From Chroococcidiopsidaceae cyanobacterium CP_BM_RX_35 (lineage in GTDB: Bacteria > Cyanobacteriota > Cyanobacteriia > Cyanobacteriales > Chroococcidiopsidaceae), in contig JAFAVL010000657.1 in assembly GCA_019242465.1 (NCBI GenBank), forward strand, positions 1 through 5,227: a DNA stretch of 5,227 nucleotides, given 5' to 3'. The notes beneath the pieces are model-generated. The model saw only the letters and a program-made list of their open reading frames with translations, was not told the origin of the DNA and did not search any database. Made by a program: the position numbers and the translations under genes. Positions 1 through 5,227 of the stretch are shown piece after piece (the first letter of the stretch is position 1; every line of letters starts with the position of its first letter).

Positions 1-3000
1 CGCGCAGGGTTTTGAGTAAGGTGCCGTCCCGATGCCAAAGCTTGATAATTCCGTCTCCACTGGCTGAGGCTATGAGCTGACCATCAGGGCTGAAAATTGC
101 CGCATAGACTCTACCTTTATGTCCTTCAAGGGTTTTAACCAAAGTGCCGTCTTTGCGCCAAAGTTTAATCGTTTTGTCCCAACTGGCTGAAGCCAGAGTT
201 TGACCATCGGGGCTAAAACTTAAACCGTGAACCAGATCTGTATGCCCATGTAGGGTTTTGAGTAAAGCGCCGTCTGGCCTCCAGAGTTCGAGTGTGCCGT
301 TAGCGTTAGCGGAAGCGATTTGACCATCGGGGCTGAAAACAACACTCTGTGCCGCGCCGTCATGTCCCAGCAAAGTCTTTGAGAATATACCGTTGCGCTG
401 CCAAAGAGCGATTGTACCGTCAGCGCTAGCCGAAGCCAAGGTTTGGCTGTCAGGGCTGAAAGCCAACCCGAAAACGCCATCGGTATGTCCTTGATAGGTT
501 TGGATTGTCGTGCCATCCAAATTCCAAAGTTTCACAGTGGTGTCACCGCCAGCAGAGGCAATTGACCGACCGTTAGGACTGAAGATCGCCTGATAGACGA
601 CACCCTCTTCAAACCAACTTTTGAGGAGTTCGCCATCCTTGTGCCAAATTTGGATGAGACCATTTGCACTTGTGGCAGCAAGCATCTGACCATCCGAACT
701 AAAACTGACGCTTAAAAAGGGACTATTAGAGCCCAGCAAGGTTTTGAGTAGGATACCATCCCGACTCCAAAGTTTAACGGTTTTGTCGGCACTAGCAGAA
801 GCTAGAGTTTGTCCATCGGGACTGAAGCTGACGCTATGAACTTCTCCCTTGTGCCCCGTTAATGTGGCGAATGCAGAGCCGTCTTTGTGCCAAAGTTTAA
901 CAGTTTTGTCGGCACTAGCAGAAGCTAGAGTTTGTCCATCGGGACTGAAGCTGACACTATAGACCGCACCTTGGTGTCCCTGTAAGCGGTTTTGCTCTCT
1001 CACCCCGTAAACTGCCTCTATGAGAGCCGTCACGACCTGATGCCGAACTAGAGGAGCCGTGTGAAACTGAAAGACAGCCTGTTGCAATTTTCTGCCAGCG
1101 CTAATGCTTTCTGTCAAGGCTTCAAACTCTCGATCTGAGGCAGAGAGTAATGTCGCAGCTCTGCTGATCGCTTCGCTTTCACTGATGACCGAACTCTGCC
1201 ACTGCCATAAAGCAACCCCACTCAGAATCAGGGCTCCGATTAAACCACAGATCAGCACTGAGATGGTCAACTGCCGCTTACGTTTCTGCTTTTCAAGTTC
1301 GCGCTTGCGAAGTGCCAAACTCAATTTGATGAAATCTCGATCCCGCTCGCTCAGTTCAGGCAGACGATGCTGTAGCCAATATTCTGCATCTACCAAAGGC
1401 TTTCCCCGTAACAAAGCCCCTTCATCAGAGCCGCTACTCTCCCATTGCCGTCTGGCTATCCTCAGTTGCTCTTGCCAGCCTCGGAATTCCCCATCGCTAC
1501 GTAACCATTGCCCAAGGCGTCCCCAGTTTCTGATGAGCGCTTCATGAACGATCTCCACAGTCTCACTGCCCGTGGCATCGTTGTGGTTGGTCACGACTAG
1601 GCGGGAAGACGCCAGACGTACCACCAAATTCCAGTTTTCTTCCTTCACCTCATCTCGAGTCGCTAATCGGCGGGTCGCTTCCATCCCTTTACCTAAACCC
1701 ACCAACTGTACGAACACCTGCTGTACACGTTGCTTGTCCGCCTCGGAAAACTGGTCATACACTGTTTCAGCGTGGTTGGCGAGTGCGGCTTCCACACCTC
1801 CAATCTCTAAGTAAGCCTGATGCGTTAACCATCCCTGCCGCTGTTTCGACCATAACTGAGTTAGGGCAAACTCTAGCAGTGGCAAACGTCCTGGTTGACC
1901 CCAAACAGCATCGATGAGGCGCTCGATTAACTCTGGCTCCAACCGCACATGCATTCGGGTTGCTGGTTCTGCGATCGCCAACTGTAATTCAGAACGGCTC
2001 ATTGCACCAAGGTTATAAGTTGCTCCTTGTAAGGCATCACTCAGTGGGCGATAAGAGAGAGCCGCTCCATAAAAGTCAGCCCGCAGGGTCAGAACTAAGG
2101 TAAAGGCTGGCGCTAATTTCATTGCCTCCAGCAGAGTATCCAAGAAAGGCTGGCGTTCTGGCTGAGGGCAAAGGGTATAGAGTTCCTCAAACTGATCGAC
2201 AATGAGAATGAGGCGAACGGCAGATACCTTTTTGAGGCGATTGACAATTCCAGATAAGGTTTTGTCATCTTGGCGCAGCGCGTCAGCCATCCTCCCTGCC
2301 ATAGTGGGGTTGATCAATTCCTTGATGATATGGCAGCTATCTGCTAATGCCGCCGCCAGCGCCTCAAACGGATTATTCCCCGGACGAAAAGTCACGATTT
2401 CGGGGGGGAGCAAACCCTGCTCTTTTCGCCGTAGCTGCGGAACTAACCCGGCAAATACCACTGAAGACTTCCCACTCCCCGATGGACCAACGACGGCTAC
2501 CAATGGTTTTGTATTGACCGCCGCTACTAGTTCCTGAATAAACTGTTCCCGTCCAAAAAATAGATGTGCATCCTCTTCCTGGAAGCTAAATAAACCTCTA
2601 TACGGACAAGGAAGAACTCCCCCTAACTGCAACCAAGTTGGCGGTTCTACCGCTGGATTCTGGCAGATGACGGGTAACCAGCTGGCGCAGGGAAACTTAT
2701 CCTCTAGAGCCTGTAATCTTTCCCGCGCCTCTCTGACTGCTCTGTACAGAGATTGCCCTTTTGAAAAGGCGATCAGAAAGTGCTTGAGAAACTCTTGGGC
2801 TACTTGATCTGACACGGGTTCCCGCATGACAATGACTCCGGGGATGTGAAGATCCGCTAAGTCCCGCGCTAATCCCAATCCGTCACAGGAGTTGAAAATA
2901 GCCAGCTTCAATCCCTGGGCGATTGCCTGCCTCAAACCATACCGCAACTGGTCAATTGTCAGAGTGTCAGCTCGATTCAGCTGCATCCGCCCTTTTCCCC

Positions 3001-3727
3001 GGCTGGAGCTATGCCCGGCAAAAAAGAAAATGTCCCAGTTCGATTCCCATAGCTGTTGGGTTAACTCCAACCGACTGGGTTCGACCAACAACTTCAGCTC
3101 CGTGTTAGATAGCTGCTCTAGCAACTGTCGGTCTCGATCCACGTCGATGCTCCGGCGATCGCCCAGCACCGCTAAAATTCTGACTTTTTTGCCAGACTCG
3201 ACCGGAAAGGCTTGCCTCGAATAGCTATACTCCTGTGGACTTAAGGCAATCTCAGCTTTTGGGTAATCTGCAAAGAAATGCCACAAGCACCACGGCAGCC
3301 TTAAAACTTGCTCGGACTCAGCCGTAATAATGAACCGGATCTCATCAGTCGGCACAAGTCGAGTTCGCAGTTGCCGCTCGATGTTGTGAAACAGCTCTGC
3401 ATTAAGCCAGGCATTGAGGCTCTGTTGTAATTCCTGGCAAAGGCGCTCGAACTCCTCCTGAGAAACATGGGTCAAATCTGCCTCATCGATCTCGAATTCT
3501 GGTTCGAGTTCCAACTCGCTCAAGTGACGCCAGCCCAAGCTGAAATATAGCGTTTCGTACATCTGTTGCCAGCGACGGTAAAGAGCTTCCAGCTCTGGTG
3601 CAGCAGGTAAGCCGCCGCTAAACTGCATGGGATGATGACTATCTGTTTGCCAAAGCTGAGCAACACTCGTAGGAAACCCTTGCTGCCAGTTCCCTTTTCC
3701 TAGGTTTAGCACTACGAGTTGACTCAT
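1..3727 (-). CDS. CHAT protease / nSTAND1 NTPase / transmembrane / WD40-repeat protein, 3' end beyond the window
   Basis: I translated the whole frame by hand and found no stop, giving 1242 visible residues. The ATG at 3727 is preceded by an in-frame TGA at 3740-3742, so no longer start is possible; no strong Shine-Dalgarno is seen. Residues 1-140 are an N-terminal extension starting MSQLVVLNLGKGNW. Residues ~140-358 are a CHAT (caspase-family) domain with LPW at 144-146, catalytic His239 in FFFAGHSS and Cys281 in FNSCDG. Residues ~374-780 are a STAND NTPase of nSTAND1 type: PYRGL at 375, Walker A GPSGSGKS at 414-421, Walker B LILIVDQFEEL with Asp511, RADFYG at 549 and VHEALIR near 728. A basic stretch near 805-820 precedes a transmembrane helix at ~822-841. 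WD40 repeats start at 915. By analogy with the family, repeat-mediated sensing and NTPase oligomerisation would activate the protease. The trigger and substrate are unknown, and a role in defence or cell death is inference. Confidence 0.95.
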   Translation of the reverse strand, partial: MSQLVVLNLGKGNWQQGFPTSVAQLWQTDSHHPMQFSGGLPAAPELEALYRRWQQMYETLYFSLGWRHLSELELEPEFEIDEADLTHVSQEEFERLCQELQQSLNAWLNAELFHNIERQLRTRLVPTDEIRFIITAESEQVLRLPWCLWHFFADYPKAEIALSPQEYSYSRQAFPVESGKKVRILAVLGDRRSIDVDRDRQLLEQLSNTELKLLVEPSRLELTQQLWESNWDIFFFAGHSSSRGKGRMQLNRADTLTIDQLRYGLRQAIAQGLKLAIFNSCDGLGLARDLADLHIPGVIVMREPVSDQVAQEFLKHFLIAFSKGQSLYRAVREARERLQALEDKFPCASWLPVICQNPAVEPPTWLQLGGVLPCPYRGLFSFQEEDAHLFFGREQFIQELVAAVNTKPLVAVVGPSGSGKSSVVFAGLVPQLRRKEQGLLPPEIVTFRPGNNPFEALAAALADSCHIIKELINPTMAGRMADALRQDDKTLSGIVNRLKKVSAVRLILIVDQFEELYTLCPQPERQPFLDTLLEAMKLAPAFTLVLTLRADFYGAALSYRPLSDALQGATYNLGAMSRSELQLAIAEPATRMHVRLEPELIERLIDAVWGQPGRLPLLEFALTQLWSKQRQGWLTHQAYLEIGGVEAALANHAETVYDQFSEADKQRVQQVFVQLVGLGKGMEATRRLATRDEVKEENWNLVVRLASSRLVVTNHNDATGSETVEIVHEALIRNWGRLGQWLRSDGEFRGWQEQLRIARRQWESSGSDEGALLRGKPLVDAEYWLQHRLPELSERDRDFIKLSLALRKRELEKQKRKRQLTISVLICGLIGALILSGVALWQWQSSVISESEAISRAATLLSASDREFEALTESISAGRKLQQAVFQFHTAPLVRHQVVTALIEAVYGVREQNRLQGHQGAVYSVSFSPDGQTLASASADKTVKLWHKDGSAFATLTGHKGEVHSVSFSPDGQTLASASADKTVKLWSRDGILLKTLLGSNSPFLSVSFSSDGQMLAATSANGLIQIWHKDGELLKSWFEEGVVYQAIFSPNGRSIASAGGDTTVKLWNLDGTTIQTYQGHTDGVFGLAFSPDSQTLASASADGTIALWQRNGIFSKTLLGHDGAAQSVVFSPDGQIASANANGTLELWRPDGALLKTLHGHTDLVHGLSFSPDGQTLASASWDKTIKLWRKDGTLVKTLEGHKGRVYAAIFSPDGQLIASASGDGIIKLWHRDGTLLKTLR
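767..837 (-). repeat. 71-bp near-identical direct repeat, copy B (WD40 unit 2)
   Basis: This stretch matches 890-960 at 69 of 71 positions, with an offset of 123 bp, exactly one 41-codon WD40 unit. The two differences, at 779 and 833, are both synonymous (Thr ACC/ACT and Ser AGC/AGT). It encodes SVSFSPDGQTLASASAD and the following KTVKLW. Other units of the gene are clearly more diverged, which points to recent unit duplication or gene conversion. Confidence 0.9.
890..960 (-). repeat. 71-bp near-identical direct repeat, copy A (WD40 unit 1)
   Basis: This is the partner of the copy at 767-837, lying in the first WD40 unit. The encoded segment is identical in protein sequence to that of the second unit; only two third-position differences separate the DNA. 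Confidence 0.9.
1205..1264 (-). other. Predicted single transmembrane helix between NTPase and WD40 domains
   Basis: Residues ~822-841 read ISVLICGLIGALILSGVALW, an uninterrupted hydrophobic stretch of about 20 residues. Just before it lies a strongly basic segment (RKRELEKQKRKRQ). By the positive-inside rule the N-terminal CHAT and NTPase part would stay in the cytoplasm, and the WD40 part would lie on the other side of the membrane. This is prediction from composition only. Confidence 0.75.
1971..1978. repeat. HIP1 octamer GCGATCGC
   Basis: This is an exact copy of the palindromic HIP1 octamer that is highly over-represented in many cyanobacterial genomes. It lies inside the coding sequence. 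With the copy at 3155-3162 it supports a cyanobacterial host, since an 8-mer is expected about 0.08 times by chance in a window of this size. Confidence 0.85.
3155..3162. repeat. HIP1 octamer GCGATCGC
   Basis: This is the second exact HIP1 copy, in the context GGCGATCGCC, the commonest extended form in cyanobacteria. It lies inside the coding sequence of the CHAT/STAND gene. Confidence 0.85.
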
Positions 3728-3832
3728 GGCTTTAGCTTTTCAGTAACCAGGGACCTATTATGATCCTACGCTTGCTGTAACTCATGCAACAGCACTGCCA
3801 AAAACTTAATTTTTGTATTCCTGTTAACGGTA
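3728..3832. promoter_or_regulatory. Divergent intergenic region between the CHAT/STAND gene and the brnT-like gene
   Basis: These 105 bp must hold the promoter of the minus-strand CHAT gene, and probably that of the plus-strand toxin-antitoxin pair. For the minus strand, TTGCAT (3789-3784) precedes TAGGAT (3768-3763) by 15 bp and CATAAT (3762-3757) by 21 bp. Neither spacing is ideal, so these are only weak candidates. I see no convincing sigma70 box pair on the plus strand and no clear palindromic operator. No frame here encodes the missing N-terminus of the toxin. Confidence 0.35.
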
Positions 3833-3841
3833 GTGATATGG
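3829..3841 (+). repeat. 13-bp direct repeat GGTAGTGATATGG, copy 1
   Basis: This copy is identical to 4395-4407 and in the same orientation. It spans the GTG start of the truncated toxin, at the point where resemblance to the BrnT family begins. Part of it (GTG ATA TGG) may be native toxin coding sequence, so the match could be partly coincidental. Confidence 0.6.
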
Positions 3842-4063
3842 GGTGATGTTCTAGATCTGGTGTTTGGCTCTCAAGTTGAATTTGATGAACGAGAAGATTA
3901 TGGTGAAGACCGATGTGTCGGTATTGGCTTACTGGATGGGCGAGCGGTAGTTGTTGTTTACATTGAGCTTGACGAGGAAACAGTTCGTATCATCTCCTTA
4001 CGAAAGGCACTATCTCATGAACGCAGACGCTATGAACAATACCTCAAAACCCGATTGGGCTAG
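3833..4063 (+). CDS. brnT: BrnT-family (DUF497) toxin, N-terminally truncated
   Basis: The 76-residue product ends with the typical BrnT pattern: VVVVYIEL, then VRIISLRKALSHERRRYEQYL. In this family that C-terminal half forms part of a small RelE-like ribonuclease fold that inhibits translation and is neutralised by BrnA. Family members are usually about 90 residues and begin with a motif of the kind F-x-W-D...K...N...KHG-x-x-F; this is missing here. The frame is open upstream back to a TGA at 3761-3763 but contains no ATG, and the first usable start is GTG at 3833 with no Shine-Dalgarno. No other frame upstream restores the motif. The gene therefore looks like a 5'-truncated remnant, possibly non-toxic. 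It overlaps the antitoxin by 47 nt, as expected for a co-transcribed pair. The family call is firm; whether it is active is doubtful. Confidence 0.75.
   Translation: MIWGDVLDLVFGSQVEFDEREDYGEDRCVGIGLLDGRAVVVVYIELDEETVRIISLRKALSHERRRYEQYLKTRLG
4002..4007 (+). promoter_or_regulatory. Ribosome binding site GAAAGG for brnA
   Basis: GAAAGG ends 9 nt before the ATG at 4017, inside the end of the toxin gene. It favours 4017 as the antitoxin start over the upstream ATG-less extension to 3951 and over the ATG at 4032. Confidence 0.55.
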
Positions 4064-4310
4064 AATTGACGCGATGAACGATGAAGATATTGATACTTCA
4101 GATATTCCACCACTATCAGACGAGTTTTTTGCTAAGGCGCAATTGCGAATGTCTCGGTCAGCTGTAACGATAAAAGTTCAGGTAGATCCAGACACTCTCG
4201 CTTGGTTTCAGGCACAAGGAAAAACTGCTGAGCAGCAGATGTCTGCAGCGTTAAAAATTTACGCAGAGGCACACAAAGCTTACCCAACATCCGAAGCAAC
4301 GTCAGCATAA
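4017..4310 (+). CDS. brnA: BrnA-family antitoxin (ribbon-helix-helix)
   Basis: The 97-residue product starts MNADAMNNTSKPDWARIDAM and carries the characteristic BrnA N-terminal segment DWARIDAMNDEDIDTSDIPP followed by LSDEFFAKA, which in this family wraps the toxin. The C-terminal part is a ribbon-helix-helix DNA-binding domain: strand VTIKVQVD (about residues 53-60), helix DPDTLAWFQAQG, then helix TAEQQMSAALKIYAEA. BrnA proteins bind BrnT and repress their own operon. The start at 4017 has a GAAAGG site 9 nt upstream. The gene is complete and of normal length, unlike its toxin partner. It lies 84 bp from the presumed tip of the insertion sequence, so the IS did not disrupt it. Autoregulation is inferred from the family; no operator was identified. 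Confidence 0.88.
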   Translation: MNADAMNNTSKPDWARIDAMNDEDIDTSDIPPLSDEFFAKAQLRMSRSAVTIKVQVDPDTLAWFQAQGKTAEQQMSAALKIYAEAHKAYPTSEATSA

Positions 4311-4394
4311 CTTTTAGCAGTCCAGTAATCTAACTTGGAGACCTTGTAAAGCTCACATGACAAAAGAATTCCTAAGGAACTCCTCGGCATTTCG
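4311..4394. other. Spacer between brnA and the insertion sequence
   Basis: I see no gene here. An imperfect hairpin (GAATTCC, loop TAA, GGAACTC, at 4366-4382) has a 7-bp stem with one mismatch and no following T-run, so it is not a convincing terminator. If the IS tip at 4395 is right, the last 8-9 bases (GGCATTTCG ending at 4394) would be the left target-site duplication. Confidence 0.4.
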
Positions 4395-4407
4395 GGTAGT
4401 GATATGG
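4395..4407 (+). repeat. Putative terminal inverted repeat tip of the IS (13-bp repeat copy 2)
   Basis: GGTAGTGATATGG fits the GGT-x-x-TG form of IS1-family ends and sits just downstream of the transposase stop. Its reverse complement, CCATATCACTACC or a close variant, should close the element past the right edge of the window. Confidence 0.5.
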
Positions 4408-4422
4408 AAGTAGTGGTGAGGC

Positions 4423-5210
4423 TCAGGTCTTTGCCAGCTCTGCATTGTAGCCATGAATGAAGTACCAAATCGCTCCAATGTGATTGTTGAGCTTTTTGGA
4501 AAATGATAGACTTTCTCTTACCAGTCGAGAAACCTGCTGCCTGAAGGTATTATTCAATCGTTCAATATGATTAGTTAGACCCGTTTCTTTGCTAATAGCT
4601 TGATGACGTTCATGGGGAATAACTGTTTTGTAAGCTCGCCAAAAATCTGTATAAGCGACGGCGCATTGCTGATAAACATCTGGTAAAGAAGCTCACAATT
4701 TACGAGCTGATTTTCTGGTTCTATCTCCTACAAAACAACCAACAATTTTTCGAGAATTACGGTCGATTGCTAGCCAGATATAAACCTCATTTTTCTTGCG
4801 ATTAACAAATGACCACATTTCGTCACATTCAATGGTCAATTTACCTAGTGATTTTTCTGGAATCTTGACCTGCGCGGTGTATGAGCTAGCTTTTGATTGA
4901 CACAATCTTGTAACCAATACCAACTTATCTGAGTAACTCTGGCAATTCCTCGGAGTGATATTCTCTCAAGTAGCAGTCTATTAATCAACTGTTTTGTTTC
5001 ATTTGAAATAGTGATTCTACTGGGATTGTCAACGACTTGGCGACCACAGCTTTTACGTTGATGTTTTGACTTGCTATTGTGAACTGAACCATTCTTTATA
5101 AGATTCTCAGAACCACAGGTAGGACAGGCACGGTCTGGAAATTCTTCATACTTGTCTAGGGGAAAATCTACCGACTCTTGTGCTATTTTGGCAAACAGCA
5201 CCATGGGCAA
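4423..5210 (-). pseudogene. IS1-family transposase, disrupted by a frameshift and a nonsense mutation
   Basis: The 5' part (5210-4845, TTG or ATG at 5204; the frame is also open to the window edge) encodes the InsA-like region. It has zinc-finger residues CPTC and KSCGRQ, then a helix-turn-helix-like LLLERISLRGIARVTQISW. The 3' part (InsB-like catalytic DDE region) is in the -1 frame: LTIECDEMWSF (first Asp, codon 4822-4824), then AYTDFWRAY (second Asp) and NHIERLNNTFRQ (Glu), ending GAIWYFIHGYNAELAKT at TGA 4423-4425. The best splice of the two frames is at about 4872-4876 (HTPR joined to QVKIPEKS), which looks like a 1-nt loss. A TGA at 4693-4695 replaces the Trp expected after RKSARKL. Where a C-x-x-C pair is expected, the sequence reads R-K-S-C, so one zinc ligand is lost. 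Transposition by this copy is unlikely. Confidence 0.88.
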
Positions 5211-5227
5211 GGAAAGAAAGAATGCCA

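Larger units (their letters stand above)
8..985 (-). repeat. Eight tandem WD40 repeats within the CHAT/STAND protein
   Basis: Residues 915-1240 divide into eight units of 40-41 residues, starting at residues 915, 956, 997, 1038, 1078, 1119, 1159 and 1200. The typical pattern is L-x-GH-x-(4-6)-V-x-(3)-FSPDGQTLASAS-x-D-x-T-(I/V)-KLW-x-x-DG. Units 3 and 4 lack the GH dipeptide. Units 4 and 6 are one residue short; unit 6 reads DGQIASANAN where DGQTLASASAD is usual. Seven blades close one beta-propeller, so the eighth unit implies that a second propeller continues past the left edge. WD40 propellers act as binding platforms, and here they are the presumed sensor. The ligand cannot be inferred. 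Confidence 0.95.
4395..5227 (-). mobile_element. Degenerate IS1-family insertion sequence, far end beyond the window
   Basis: The element is defined by an IS1-type transposase reading leftwards. A plausible terminal sequence, GGTAGTGATATGG, lies 15 bp beyond the transposase stop (the 13-mer spans 4395-4407; the stop is at 4423-4425). IS1-family ends generally begin GGT-x-x-TG, which fits. At least 833 bp are present, within the usual IS1-family size of roughly 0.7-1.2 kb. The region is visibly more AT-rich than the CHAT gene. The second terminal repeat and the second target duplication should lie just past 5227 and cannot be seen. Confidence 0.75.

Noticed and set aside
220..516. Minus-strand 98-codon frame inside the WD40 region
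   Set aside because: It is out of frame with the WD40 array, which reads through the same bases with clear repeat periodicity.
1104..1547. Plus-strand open frame of 147 codons
   Set aside because: It lies fully antisense to the continuous CHAT/STAND coding frame; the product is rich in Ser, Arg and Leu with no recognisable domain.
1572..3224. Further plus-strand open frames (1572-1814, 2202-2537, 2892-3224, 2923-3108)
   Set aside because: All are antisense shadows of the NTPase and CHAT domains, which are confirmed by Walker motifs and the His/Cys dyad in the minus frame.
3951..4016. Upstream extension of the antitoxin to a start at 3951
   Set aside because: The added residues do not resemble BrnA and overlap the toxin deeply; the ATG at 4017 has a GAAAGG site at good spacing.
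4366..4382. Hairpin GAATTCC-TAA-GGAACTC as a terminator for brnTA
   Set aside because: The stem is short, has one mismatch and is AT-rich, and no T-run follows.
4280..4468. Minus-strand 62-codon frame between brnA and the IS
   Set aside because: It spans the end of brnA, the spacer and the IS tip, and its first residues share bases with the transposase C-terminus in another frame; there is no family resemblance.
4872..4905. Programmed -1 frameshift as in classical IS1
   Set aside because: No good slippery heptamer occurs in the overlap. The CAAAAG at about 4894-4899 allows slippage in only one site, and homology favours the switch later, near 4872-4876. The separate nonsense codon also argues for decay. 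It is not fully excluded.

Overview
The window looks like accessory DNA from a cyanobacterium, most likely a filamentous one. Two copies of the cyanobacterial HIP1 octamer GCGATCGC (1971 and 3155) support this. So does the main gene, whose architecture (CHAT protease, STAND NTPase, WD40 repeats) is typical of filamentous cyanobacteria. The genus cannot be read from the sequence.

Left part (1-3727, minus strand): one very long open reading frame starts at 3727 and runs off the left edge. At least 1242 codons are visible with no stop. It encodes an N-terminal CHAT (caspase-like) protease domain with its His/Cys dyad, then a STAND-type P-loop NTPase (nSTAND1-like). A basic linker and a single predicted transmembrane helix follow, then at least eight WD40 repeats. 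Families like this are thought to be sensor-switch-effector proteins used in biological conflict or controlled cell death. The repeats would sense, the NTPase would switch, and the protease would act.

Middle (3728-4310): a 105-bp divergent gap separates the protease gene from a plus-strand toxin-antitoxin pair of the BrnT/BrnA type. The toxin reading frame lacks the usual N-terminal part of the family, while the antitoxin looks complete. The two genes overlap by 47 nt.

Right part (4395-5227, minus strand): a decayed IS1-family insertion sequence. Its transposase carries an apparent 1-nt frameshift, a Trp-to-stop mutation and a lost zinc-ligand Cys, so it is a pseudogene. The likely left tip of the element (GGTAGTGATATGG at 4395) is repeated exactly at 3829-3841, where homology of the toxin gene to its family begins. 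The right end of the element lies beyond the window.

Overall this is a conflict-type locus: a STAND/CHAT effector gene, a damaged toxin-antitoxin module and a dead transposon side by side. The most interesting content is the transmembrane CHAT-STAND-WD40 protein with two nearly identical repeat units, and the truncated toxin beside an apparently intact antitoxin.
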